From Odontocerum albicorne (lineage: Eukaryota; Arthropoda; Insecta; Trichoptera; Odontoceridae), in assembly GCA_949825065.1 (NCBI GenBank), contig OX463856.1:14879238-14943237 (forward strand): DNA of 64,000 nucleotides, written 5' to 3'. The position numbers were made by a program, and so were the translations under genes. Under the pieces are notes generated by a model that saw only the letters and a program-made list of their open reading frames with translations, was not told the DNA's origin and made no database searches. Positions 22,351 through 32,964 of this stretch are shown here, one piece after another; the first letter of the stretch is position 1; each line of letters starts with the position of its first letter.

Positions 22351-23209
22351 GTTACATAACACTTTCGTTCCACATAAGATACATTATTCAACTTAGTGGT
22401 TTCTTTATAATGTGGTATTAATCACTTCCGACCAATCAAACTCGTGTTAAAGATGCCCTTAAATAAAAGCCGACAGCAACCCAGTATAAAAAAATAGTTT
22501 TTTTCCTATTAATTAATTTATTTAAACACTTTACGAGTATTGTACGGCGTAAAATTTGGTAGGCGTATAATATTTTTTTTCATACAACTACGATAATTGA
22601 TTTACAATTTTGTTTTCAGTGTTGTATGAAATACTCGTATTTACATTGTGAGTTTTGTGTAATAGAAATAAAAAATGTTCACTTTTTTCATAAACGTAAC
22701 TATTATTATTTTTCTTTATAAATGACGTATATATGTTATCATGACATAATCCGATGAATGTGAACTATGTATTGTTGCAATAAACAGAAAGAAGAATAGT
22801 TTTTTGAGATAGTTTGAGGATGGAAAACGAATGAAGGAAGAAATACTGAAAATACTTTTTGCAGTGCTAATATGAGTGGAAACTTTAAATGTCGCTGGAC
22901 GCAGCGAAATAAATTTGAAAGATGAAAGTTTAATATGTAAAAATTATAAAAATGTAAAGAACAAGAAAGCCGGTGAAGGAATGAAAGCGGAGAAAATAAG
23001 CAAACCTCCCTGCTCAGGCAGATTGTCAGTTTATTCTGCGGATGGATGACCCCTGTTTACGAAAAGTTCTAATTTATGCAAGCTGTTACATTTCAGCAAG
23101 CACACTGTTTTGAGAAATTAAATCTTCTATGGCAAGAAAATCCAAGTTCCATGATTTTCAGGTGATGAAATCTTTAACAATCTCTCGTCGGCCGGATATA
23201 TAAAAAGGT
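22351..23209. other. unassigned sequence
   Basis: A short imperfect hairpin (tttcatacaac / gttgtatgaaa, about 22578-22630) is present. 22790-22990 has a weak resemblance to LINE family S. No gene. Confidence 0.4.
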
Positions 23210-23585
23210 GGACGACCTCGGTGGTCTATTTGGTAAGACGTTTGACGGGTACTAGATTCGATTCCCGACAGTATCCACAAAAATACCAAGTCTATAAAAA
23301 AATCATTTGGTAACAATATTCTAGCGCGCCGATTCCTCGTATGAACGTTGTTGTCTGTTCAGGTTATTTGTCTATTCTTTTTGCGAGGGTTGTTGTCTAT
23401 TCAGGTTGTTGTCAATTATGTGGTAGAATTACCAATACGCATTAATAAATCGCGAGTTTCGAGCACACTCCAGTGGCTTTAAACTCGTAGGATGAATTAC
23501 AGAGGTCGAAGAAAATGTCACGTCCTGGTCACGCTGTTCAACGGTTCAGAATAACCAATCCGGAAACGTTGAAGGTTACCACCAT
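23210..23585 (+). repeat. tRNA-derived SINE, family B, near full length
   Basis: Head cggtggtctatttggtaaga, B box agattcgattcccgacagta, body tttggtaacaatattctagc, then tccagtggctttaaactcgt, aggtcgaagaaaatgtcacg and tcacgctgttcaacgg. A ttgttgtctgttcaggtt phrase is duplicated internally (23348-23420). Confidence 0.75.
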
Positions 23586-23699
23586 ACGAAAGAAGAATGT
23601 TTTTCGTTACAAAGTGTCCTTACAGTTTATCGAAAGTAATTAATAAGTATAAAATTAGTTAGATGAGATCTGAATAAAAAACAATCTTGTAGTGAATAA

Positions 23700-23783
23700 T
23701 ACATTATGTTGGCGCATACGTTCCTGCTAAACAAAAAAAACATCCTTTTGGTTTAGCAGGAACGTATGCGCCAACATAATGTA
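23700..23783. repeat. perfect 33-bp inverted repeat (hairpin)
   Basis: Arms 23700-23732 and 23751-23783 are exact complements (tgttggcgcatacgttcctg within the left arm) around an 18-nt A/T-rich loop. Perfect arms imply either a very young insertion or active correction. It may be a tiny fold-back element. A TACGAGTA octamer overlaps the right edge. Confidence 0.95.
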
Positions 23784-24122
23784 CGAGTATACTCGTAACA
23801 ATGAACAAAGTGTCAAATCTTTTCCTGTCTATATGAGAAAGGATTTAAAGCATTTTTTTTTTTATGTTTTCATAAAGAGAAATTGTTAAAAATATAAAAG
23901 CATATAAGCAGGAAACAGGAAAGCAGCGTCCTGAATCCTGACTGCCAGTTCTAGGTGATAAGAATCTAAAGGTTGTACCAGGCGGAAATGTTGTAAACCG
24001 AACTGATATGAGAGGATGCAGGGGATCTGGCTTGGAATTTACGAGTAGATGCTAAGAGACATATTTTTATTTCTATTGTATATACTTTGAATAAAAAAAG
24101 TTATTTTTTTCTGATGCACGAG

Positions 24123-25073
24123 GCATATCCAGAAAGTAAGTGTACTGAATTTTTGTAGGTTACAATTTTTGTTATTTAAACAAAAAAATTACGTGGTTAC
24201 CGTAGTACATATGTAAGCTATTTTTCGACATAGTCGCCATTCCTCTCAATGCAGGTGGTGAAGCGGGGTATCAACTTTTTGATGCCTTCCTCGAAGTAGT
24301 TTCCCGCCAACCCCTCCGTCCCCTTCTCCACCTCCTCCTTTACCTCCTCGTCGGTTGAAAATCTTTTCCCACCCATGTGCAGCTTCAGGAAGGTAAAGAG
24401 ATAGTAATCTGAAGGTGCTAGGTCAGGGGAATGCGCGGGATGGTTTAGGACATCCCATTTAAACGAGGCGAGCAGTTCCTTCGTGGCGTTGGCCGTGTGT
24501 GGTCTGGCATTGTCGTGCAGCAGGCAGACTCCCTTTGTCAGCATGCCTCTCCTCTTGTTCTGAATCGCCCTCCGTAATTTTTTTAGGGTCTCACAGTATC
24601 TTGCAGAGTTAATGGTCTCCCCTTGAGGCATATATTCAATTAAAATAATGCCTTGACAGTCCCAAAACACGGATGCCATGATTTTCTTGGCTGAAATTGT
24701 GGTTTTGAACTTTTTGGCGGAGGGTGAAGAGGTGTGACGTGACCGTTTTTAAACTCGCGACACCACTTGTACACACTCGTACAATTCATAGCTTTATCAC
24801 CATATGCAGTTTTCACCCCATTATAAACCTCAACCGGAGGTTTTCCCTTCCAAACGAGATAACGGATGACGCCGCGTATTTCGCACTTGGCGGGAGATTG
24901 GATTGACATTTTTCACGAAATGTGTTGTTGCGTCGACACTTCTCAACGTACTGACCTCGAACCGGTCTCGTTGCAGAGGGGAAGGGTCAGGCTACACGGA
25001 AGTGTAGCCAACATGTCGAAAATAAAATCCATCCGGTCGTGAGAGCCTCAGTACACTTACTTTCTGGATACGC
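24123..25073 (-). mobile_element. mariner transposon with internal deletion
   Basis: Terminal inverted repeats gcatatccagaaagtaagtg (24123) and gcgtatccagaaagtaagtg (minus, ending 25073) bound a roughly 950-bp element; autonomous mariners are about 1.3 kb. Extending outward, the two ends give an inferred TA-CGAGGC start. The coding strand is minus. The transposase is present in two pieces out of frame with each other (next entry), so the copy cannot make active enzyme. It could still be mobilised in trans if its ends are functional. Confidence 0.9.
24218..24909 (-). pseudogene. mariner transposase, N- and C-terminal parts, middle deleted
   Basis: The N-terminal piece (24909 down to about 24725) carries the helix-turn-helix region (KCEIRGVIRYLVWKGKPPVE, then CTSVYKWCREFKNG). 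The C-terminal piece (to the stop at 24218) holds the catalytic core: first Asp in ASVFWDCQGI, second in LLHDNARPH and third in HSPDLAPSDYYLF. The spacing between the last two is 34 residues, the mariner D,D34D signature. Roughly 70-100 residues between the DNA-binding and catalytic domains are missing near 24715-24730, and the frames disagree there. All three catalytic aspartates are intact. Confidence 0.9.
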
Positions 25074-25084
25074 ATAGTATTATA

Positions 25085-25790
25085 TATATACACCAACACG
25101 CCATTTCTCTACAGGAGTGGGGGGAGAGGGCAGAGCGCCAGACTTTTGTATTTCTCATGCAACTCAAACGATTTTTCTAACTTTTGTTTGTCCTCTTTTC
25201 AAAATATCATGTACTGGATCTACTCACACTTTTCTTGGTCTATATCTATGACACCTTCCACGCACATTTGTACTTTATATTTGTTTTATTAGTCTTTCTA
25301 TATTCACTCGTTCTACATGCCTAAACTATTTCAGTGTGCTCTTGTTTATCTTATTCAACACATCACCCTCAAGTTCACATTCTTCTCTAATCGTTTCATT
25401 CCGTGTTCTGTCATATATTGTCACCCCGTGTATTCTTCTCGATGAACGTATTTCTACAGCATTTACTCGACTCCTTTAAGCCTTTTTCTACGTCCACGTT
25501 TCCATCCCATACACCATAGTTGATACTTAAATACTTAGTGTTACTCAGCACAGTTAAGTTCACATTCAATCCTAAAAACTTCATTCCGTACTTTGTCATA
25601 CATTATCATTTCATGTATTCCTCACAGTTCACCCATTCTACATAATGTTTTCTGCTCCTTTCCATGCCTCAGCCTATTCCATGAACATGATTTACTCTCA
25701 TACATCAAAGTAAACTAAAACACTCTTATGAACTATCATTTTAGCAGATTTTGATACTGTCCGGTTCAAGTACATACACTATGTTTTAGT
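25085..25790 (-). mobile_element. LINE family S, two overlapping or nested 3' fragments
   Basis: On the minus strand, 25110-25480 and 25545-25700 each contain the reversed catt(c)cgt.ttctgtcatata segment (T-x-Y-D-R-x-R-N-E block), so at least two copies or a duplication are present. No RT and many stops. Confidence 0.6.
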
Positions 25791-25911
25791 ATCCCATTGA
25801 CTTTATTTATGTACTATCGATATACACCGTCAGATATCCCTCTAATGTAGAATAAGGTTGACATATTCCTTGTATGCCTTCATTTAATATAACTCACGAT
25901 CTTTGTGGACT

Positions 25912-26090
25912 AGTTTGTAAGACGGCTGTCTTCCGCTCGGTCATTTCGGCTTCAAATACCCAATACCACTCAAATACCCAATACCACTCAAATACCCAAT
26001 ACCACTCAAAAACAAAAATAAAAAAAGATCCCGGTCTGGTTTAAGATTTAGTTTTGTAACAATATTCACACACTCTGGCGTGTTGTTGTA
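25912..26090 (+). repeat. SINE (A/B mosaic) with an 18-bp triplication
   Basis: Head ctttgtggactagtttgtaa, then after the B-box position the phrase caaatacccaataccact occurs three times in tandem (about 25952-26008), followed by the body aagatcccggtctggtttaa and tttgtaacaatattcacaca. The B box itself appears to have been replaced or expanded. Confidence 0.6.
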
Positions 26091-26162
26091 TGTCTACGTG
26101 TCGTAATATTTCCGATATGTACTCGTACTAAGGTGAACTACGAAATCCGTGCAAACTTTAAT

Positions 26163-26424
26163 AATTGAAGAGTTAAACTCATAAACCACATAACAACCGT
26201 ATTTTGATTTTTTTAGATGGAAAAACAGTCTATCAATAAGCGACAATATACCCAAAAATGGCATATATGTGAATTTAAACTGAAAGTGATTCTGTTTTAC
26301 AATGAAATATGTCACTGGGCTCATTCTCCACAAGCAGTTTATTCAAATACCGCACAGTTTTTTTCTTGTAACTCTTGACGTATTTTTTGGCTCTTGAGTG
26401 GTTTATGAGTTTAACTCTTCAATT
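26163..26424. repeat. 27-bp perfect inverted repeat flanking ~208 bp
   Basis: aattgaagagttaaactcat plus aaaccac at 26163-26189 is exactly complemented at 26398-26424. The enclosed segment is AT-rich without a recognisable product. It could be a MITE with short ends or a small inverted duplication. Confidence 0.85.
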
Positions 26425-26837
26425 CTTATATAAAGATTTGATTTCTGAGGCCGAATACTAGACTGTCTGTGAGACACGCTGTTCAACAGGTCTCCATCAC
26501 TAATTCAGATACGTAAAAAGGGTTATCTACGTTCAGGCGCTGACGTATCTCCCAGACGTGATTTGTTTGATCTTCTCTGTTAATTTATTTTTGTTAATAC
26601 AGATTTTTTAGATTTTCTATTAATTGGATATTGCTGAAACTGTGCAAAATATTCCATTATTCTTATGATTGATATCTTATTTGGTTCTAGTGGAAAATAG
26701 TGTATTTTAATTTATTCATTTTGTTATTGCAACAGTTATATTATTTGATGTAATATTTAATAATATTATAATGTTAATTATTTTTTTCAATTTTTATAAA
26801 CTAAAAATAAAATAGATATGACCAAAGTCATAGGTAT
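26425..26837. other. mostly unassigned; SINE B tail remnant
   Basis: 26440-26520 (gaggccgaatactagactgt, then gacacgctgttcaacagg) resembles the family B tail. The rest is AT-rich and unrecognised. Confidence 0.4.
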
Positions 26838-26960
26838 CCTTATACCCTCGAACACAAGGCGTAAAAAGTGCCTGTGTCATTCAAGGGGAGTAACACAGCA
26901 CGGGGTTCGAACCGACGACCTTCCGCACGGAAGTCCAGTGCGTTACCGCACGCTTCCACC
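26838..26960 (-). repeat. tRNA-derived SINE, family C
   Basis: Minus strand: head gtgcggtaacgcactggact, tgcggaaggtcgtcggttcg (B box), then cttgaatgacacaggcactt and gtgttcgagggtat. It is close to 46000-46130. Confidence 0.75.
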
Positions 26961-27193
26961 CATTCCCTCAGCTTTAAAAAAAATAATAAAGTAATCACAA
27001 ACATTTCTCGAAGGCTATACCTACATTCAAATTCATATCTTAAGAACTAATCTAATTTGTATAGGTATTATAACTACAAACTAACTTAATTTCCTACAAG
27101 TCATATTATTTTTAATATTCTTAATATTTAATTTCTTAAAAATATTATAGTTAATACATCCCTACTACCTTGCCTGTCCCCATTATCCCCATT

Positions 27194-27702
27194 ATCTGTT
27201 GCCTGACTAGTCCACCTACAGTATTAGCTGGGACGACCAAGGTCTGAGTGAATGTGATGGAATACAAGTAGCCTGAACGGGTGGACTTGTTTTTGCTAAA
27301 TAATTAGTGTGAGAATTGTTATCTAGTTATAAGTAGTATGTAGGTGTTAATTATTTCTAAGAAACCATATATTAAAATTGAAAAAAAATAAAATAAAATG
27401 ATATGTGGGAAAATAAGATTAAGTAAGTTCATAAATTATAACATATAATTAAGATTAGTTAAGTTATAAATTTGTATATAGGTATAGCCTTGACAAATGT
27501 TTGGACAATAATTTACTTTGTTTAATAAAAAAAAAAAAAACATCCCTACTACTTATAACTAGATAATCGTAACAATTCTAACAACTGATCATTTAGTATG
27601 CACATGTCCACTCGTTCAGGCTACTTGCATTCCTACATATTCACTCAGACCTTGGTCCTCCCAGCTAATACTGTAGGTATACTAGTCAGGCAACAGACGA
27701 CG
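27194..27702. repeat. fold-back repeat with ~160-bp arms
   Basis: 27194-27355 and the reverse complement of 27541-27702 share long blocks such as acctacagtattagctggga and accaaggtctgagtgaat, with about 185 bp of AT-rich sequence between. The inner side of the right arm abuts an A(14) run at 27527-27540. It is either a fold-back DNA element or two opposed insertions of one repeat. Confidence 0.8.
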
Positions 27703-28252
27703 TTTCGGGAGCCTGTGCTTATAAGGGAAACGTAAATTGGCCTTACTCTCGTAAGCCCCCAGGGTAGTGATTAAATGAGTGCTTTTATCCTGTTGGCTTT
27801 TGTGGAACTTCACGGTCCAAGCGAGGATGTGCTATTGGAGGGTTTCTTCAGGCTGTTCGGCACGAAGAAGGGATATGTTTGTTCTGGGATGGGTGTTGAA
27901 AGATATCTCGAATGCCTTGTTTCTCACTCGTTGAAGTTTCAGATGGTTCCTTCAGCTTGAAAGGACGTAGGATCAAAAATGTATTAAAAAAGTGGACATG
28001 AAAATTTTGAAATACGCTGTGATGTTCATTTGTCATCAGCTGCGCTATTTCAAAGAATTTCTCTGAATCCCAACACCACCAATTACCATAGCTTTTTTCA
28101 GCAATATGTAATACGTTATACTTGTATTAATCTTCCACGTTCACGCGATTTTATAATTCTCTAGGATACTATATAGTATGGCACGTCCTTAATACTCGTA
28201 ACTTAGTTTTGATGCCTGAATGTATTAGATAATTATTTAAATCCCACCGGGT
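27703..28252. other. unassigned sequence
   Basis: 27720-27960 is less AT-rich and has overlapping ORFs of about 60 codons on both strands, but I recognise none of them. Confidence 0.4.
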
Positions 28253-28430
28253 ATCGATGACCTCCTTGATTTAGTAAGTAAGATGCTTGTCTTCTAAACC
28301 GTAGGTTGCGAGATCGAAATCCCGTTGGTATATTTTTTTTGAAATGGGTTCTTGTTTGATTTTCGCCCAAAACCTGGTTGACGTATTTCTGGTTAGTCGG
28401 AAGAGATAATCACTTATCGTGGGATTAGTC
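28253..28430 (+). repeat. tRNA-derived SINE, family A
   Basis: Head atgacctccttgatttagta, B box gcgagatcgaaatcccgttg, then cttgtttgattttcgcccaa and gttagtcggaagagataatc. Confidence 0.65.
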
Positions 28431-28494
28431 AAACCCATTTAACGGGAGTAAAAAATGACAAATTTATTTTTGGGATTTAATAAATAACAAAATA

Positions 28495-28735
28495 CACTTT
28501 GTGGCCTAGTTGGTTAAACGCTGATCTTTCACCAGTAAGTTTTCATGTTTGATTTCTGATGGTCCAAAAAAAACAAAACAAAAAGGATATCAGCCTGGTT
28601 AAAGAATTCGTCTGGTAACAATACTTGTATGTGCTACACGTGTTGGCTCAATTACATGGGTCGAAGATAATATCTGCCGGTCATTCTTTGCAGCATGATT
28701 GTATAATTAATTTGGGTATATTGAGGCGATACAAT
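28495..28735 (+). repeat. tRNA-derived SINE, family B
   Basis: Head tttgtggcctagttggttaa, decayed B box tttcatgtttgatttctgat, body gtctggtaacaatacttgta, then gggtcgaagataatatctgc. Confidence 0.7.
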
Positions 28736-29419
28736 AAATAAACCAATTATAAAGTAGTTACAACCATTAAACGATAAAAAAGAGACTGAATCACAATGAG
28801 GAAACGCATTCGTAATGCCCAGGCGTAAGACAGGGCTGTTAATTTTTAGTTGTTATAATAATAATAATAATTTATTTCAGTAAGTGTGCAAGGGTATGTT
28901 ATGGAACACAAACCATTTTAAAATAACTATAAAAAAGAGAGAAAAAACATAAGCAATAACAGAGCAGAGTAAATATACGAGTACTTATACTATACGAGTA
29001 TATTGTATATATAAAAGAAAACTAATTAATTAAGACATTTTTAAAAATAAATCGACAATAACAACTGAGTATTCTGTTCGGATTATTCACTTGTAAAAAT
29101 AATCGTTTATCAAGATGATAACTGCATTCTCCAGCATTAATTGTTATTTATTGAGTACGTTTTTTTAATGGGTTGTCAGTTTGCGTTATACTCGTACGTC
29201 ATGTGAAATAAAACATGGTTTTGGCAACAGGTACATGCGGTATTTATTATAATTTAGTGTTTTGAAAACCACGGTGGTAGAAAAGTGTTCAAAGAAAAGT
29301 AAATGCAATATACGGGTGAATAATAAAATATTGGATGTAGTTCAAAATGAGAACGTTTTGAGGATCATCGAATCACGTGTAGCGATAGGAAACAAAGTCA
29401 AGGGGAATTAAAGCACATA
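28736..29419. other. unassigned, with a (TAA)n microsatellite
   Basis: A short (taa)n tract at 28854-28871 and two TACGAGTA octamers at 28976-29000. No gene. Confidence 0.5.
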
Positions 29420-29870
29420 TACTTAAACCAGACAGTATGAATATCTGCTAAGACATTGATGTATGCGAGTGAAACATGGACATTAAAAAATACTGAAAAG
29501 AGCTGAATCCATTTTATAGAATGGCTGAACTGAAAATAATATATGGGATGATAAAGTACGGAATGAAGTTATTAGGGATGAATGTGAACTAAAGGCTTAT
29601 GTGTTGAGTACAACTAACAGAACATATGTTGTACATATTTATATAGTGCAAATGTGAATGGAAGTCGTAGTAGAGGAAAACCATGGAAAGTATGGTTAGA
29701 TCAAACGAATGACAGTTTGAAAGGAGTCGAAGAAATAAAGAAATGCTAGGCGTAATATTATAAGTTGTATGGATTTAGAATAGGCGAATGTTGTGGGTTG
29801 AGGTGTGAAAGTTTGGTACTCTTTTCTCTTTGCCTACAACAGGAAAATGGCGTGATGGTATGTTATGTAT
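29420..29870 (+). mobile_element. LINE family S, 3' fragment
   Basis: Order preserved: tatgcgagtgaaacatggac (Y-A-S-E-T-W-T), gataaagtacggaatgaagt, gtgcaaatgtgaatggaagt, ggttagatcaaacgaatgac (L-D-Q-T-N-D) and the terminal caacaggaaaatggcgtgat. The frame is broken in several places. Confidence 0.7.
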
Positions 29871-30384
29871 ATTTCACAATTTTCCTTTTGAGAAATATCA
29901 ATTTCCACTTAAGCCATACGTGTTGAAACTTTTTATAATATAATCAAGCAGTCCTCATAATCTACAATAGTTTGAAAAATAACAAAGCCTAGTTATCAAG
30001 AGTTGAAAATTAAACTGTCATGCTTGTATTTGCATAACATTAAAACAAAAATTGAAGATGTTTTCATTCAATTAATATCGTTAAGAAAAATTGAATTACT
30101 TGCAAGATAACAGAAAATGAGCCGACAGCCCTGCGCGGTATAATTTGTCAAATTATACACTTTCCTTGGACAAGCTACAAAAGGATTTTTTTTTCGAGGA
30201 AACAGGAAAAAGCCTTTTGTTAAAAAATAAACAGGAGTACTCTGTCCTCTTGGGCTCTTCCGGTCTTACATTTATGATACATATATTTTTTTCATACGGT
30301 CAAAGGGTAATTATTGTCATTGTATTCGTACGAACATTCTCGAAAAGAAGTTCTTTATTTTTTTATTAAAATTTTCATTGTTTA
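29871..30384. other. unassigned sequence
   Basis: The ORF at 30145-30369 shows no family motif. Nothing else seen. Confidence 0.45.
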
Positions 30385-30775
30385 TGGATATTCTGATTGT
30401 AAATAATTATGGCTGGATAATATATGACAGAATGCGGAATGGAGAGATAAGGGATGATTGTGAACTTTATGATTTGTCGAGAAAGATGAACAATAGCACT
30501 CTGAGAGTTTGACATATAGAACGAACTAATGAAGAAAGATTAACAAAACAGATATACAGTGCTAATGTGCGTAGAAGGCGTGGAAGAGGTAGACCAAGGA
30601 AATTATGGTTGGATCAAGAGAATGATTTATTGAAACCAGGAAATGTAAGACTAAAAGAAATCGTAGGATTTGATGGTGGCGTAAGTGGTGAAATATGTAT
30701 GTCAAGATAGCAACATCTGGCCCTCTATTTCTTTTGCTCACTTAGTAGGGAAACGATGTGATGTATGTACGTTAA
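30385..30775 (+). mobile_element. LINE family S, 3' fragment
   Basis: tatgacagaatgcggaatgg (Y-D-R-M-R-N-G), aagatgaacaatagcactct, gatatacagtgctaatgtgc, ggcgtggaagaggtagacca (G-R-G-R-P-R) and ttatggttggatcaagagaa are in order. It is one of the clearest nucleotide examples of the family, with interrupting stops. Confidence 0.75.
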
Positions 30776-30810
30776 AATTATGTAAAGGACAGTCGTAAAA
30801 ACATATAGAT

Positions 30811-30925
30811 ATGTAAAGGTGATCTATATTTTTGTAAAGGTAATCTATAGTTACATGTGTATGTAACGAGGATCTATAGTTATGTCAAGGTGATCCATAG
30901 TTATGTAAACGTGATCTATAGTTAT
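30811..30925. repeat. 21-bp tandem repeat, about five copies
   Basis: Variants of gtaaaggtgatctatagttat, with one to three changes per unit, directly downstream of the LINE 3' end. Confidence 0.75.
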
Positions 30926-31176
30926 GTTAACTAGCTATCATGCAGTGACCCATCAATAAGCGATACACGATTATCACTTCTGTCATGTTTATCATTATCA
31001 TATTTCGCCAAGCTTTCAAAGGGATATGTGGATTCGTTTGAAATATGGAACTTTATTTATCACCAGTTATTTCCCAATCCTTACCCACATCGATGCCAAG
31101 TATCATGTTTAATTTTATTTAAGTTATACGAGTGCGTAACTCAATGAGAAAAATTAGATAGAGGTCGAGCGGTTGA

Positions 31177-31579
31177 ACATAATTCCCTTGCCAAGGTATC
31201 GGCATATTCATTACTTATGACACAACAGAATTAAGAAATTCGAGCTTGATAGATAGATATCAAGATTATTTGAAATCAATTGGAACTGATATTTTTATAA
31301 CATCGGCTAAAAAGCGAAAAAAACAAACACTAAGCAAGCAAGATTTTGAAGTTTATATGTACCCAATAAATATATCCGTGCAAGGAATCACCCTCTGTTC
31401 TACATACCAACTTACAGGACGAATATCATGGCCAAAAACTGTCACCCGTGGTATAGAGATATTGAACCAACTGAATGACACGGTTGATATATTCTCGGTA
31501 CCGTCTAGCAGTATGAGAAGAATCCTGGCTGATATTATTCCTAACGAATAAGCTAACGCTAGAAGCAAGCCCTCTTTGT

Positions 31580-31617
<38 letters not shown>
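31177..31617 (+). pseudogene. poly(A)-ended retroposed ORF of unknown family
   Basis: An open frame runs from just after a TAA near 31176 to the stop at 31549-31551 (about 120 codons; first TTG at 31246, no early ATG). It is followed by a 35-bp untranslated tail and an uninterrupted A(32) run at 31586-31617 preceded by an aaataaa signal. Segments such as FEVYMYPINISVQGITLCST and KTVTRGIEILNQLNDTVDIF look like real, moderately polar protein. I do not recognise a domain. The 3' poly(A) indicates reverse transcription of an mRNA: either the 5'-truncated 3' end of a LINE or a processed host pseudogene. The long pure A run implies a recent event. Confidence 0.6.
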
Positions 31618-31619
<2 letters not shown>

Positions 31620-31679
31620 GGAGACCTTTTTATCAGAAGTCTAGGGAGTTAACTGAACGACTGAACTTCTTTAGAAGTG

Positions 31680-32165
31680 TACGTTATACGATAAAGAAGA
31701 AGGCATTTAGGTTTTTATGAATTGAATAACATAAAGGAATCTTGATTCCAAAATTCGGATATGCAAATGAAACATGGACGAAGTAAAAAAGTAATGTAAG
31801 TAAGATAAATGTGGTTGGAACGAGAGCTTTGTGTAGAACTTGTAAAACGTGGATGATATAATAAGGAAAAAATGACGGAAAAAGTAAGATGTAGTCCTTA
31901 GGATGATGAAAATGGTTCGACCACGTAGATAGAATGAATGATGATTTTTTTTCTAAAAAACATGTATACAAGAGTTTAAATAAGGTAAAAGAAGTTTAGG
32001 AAGATACAAAAGTAAACGTTTATGAATATTTTTTTTTATAATAGGAGAGAATGCATGTCAAGATATATAGACATGGCAGAAGCGATAGTTGTGTTCCAGG
32101 ATAGAATTAAGAAGACATCTGTTCTCTCTGTCTACTCCAATAGATATATGGCGTGATGGTAATTA
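31680..32165 (+). mobile_element. LINE family S, 3' fragment (diverged)
   Basis: tatgcaaatgaaacatggac, tttgtgtagaacttgtaaaa, ggatgatgaaaatggttcga and the terminal caatagatatatggcgtgat follow the family order. Strongly decayed. Confidence 0.55.
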
Positions 32166-32960
32166 TAACATCGAATTAAACAAAATATTCTTCATGTTAA
32201 GAACACTTCATAAATGTATTAAAAATTCTTAATTAGATTTCCAATTTTTAAAAAGAGTCGTTACCCGAATTTAAGAGATGGAAAAAGTATTTTGATTTTT
32301 TTCGCAAAAAAGCGAAACAAGTGGGTAGTTTAACTATCAGTTTCACGAATCAGCCTAATTAAACAAGATACTTAAAATTTAAATTTTGTGTTCATTGGGG
32401 ATTAAGTAGAACTTGGGGAAAATCTTCAAGTTTCGATTTCTCTCTCGGTTTGTTCAAACGAAATTGCGTGTTTTGTATTTTCTTTCTTAACAGTTAAAAG
32501 TTGTGAATTCGAAGACTTAAATGTCAAAAACAAAATACGATAAGAATTAATTCAAATTTAGTTAATGGTTTAAAATTAACAGAAATACACATATGGTTGT
32601 CGAGTTATTACATTAAAATTACAAAGCACTTATATTACAAGCATATGGGCTATATTTTAATACAGAAATTTCTTTCAATCAATCAACATTATTAAAAAAT
32701 CTAACAACTATAAGTCCCTTATTTAAATGTTTTGCGTAATGACGGAACAAGTATAATTATTTAATTATGCCACGTGTTTCCAGTAGAAGGGCACAGAGAT
32801 TAATCTATCATTCACAACAATCAGGTCCTGCCCAGAGCATGTAGTCTCAATTGTCGGACAAATTAACATGCGTTGTGAATACTGAATCCCCAAAATCATA
32901 TTCAGTGCTACTAACATTCCCCCCATCATTGAGTAACCTTAATAAAGAGGGATTTCACAA
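32166..32960. other. unassigned AT-rich sequence
   Basis: Nothing recognised. Confidence 0.5.
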
Positions 32961-32964
32961 CCAT

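Noticed and set aside
21874..22362. 162-codon minus-strand ORF
   Set aside because: It is the antisense shadow of the LINE RT fragment at 21547-22337.
27775..28036. Overlapping 61- and 62-codon ORFs on both strands
   Set aside because: No motif or conserved context, and similar lengths arise by chance; kept as unassigned.
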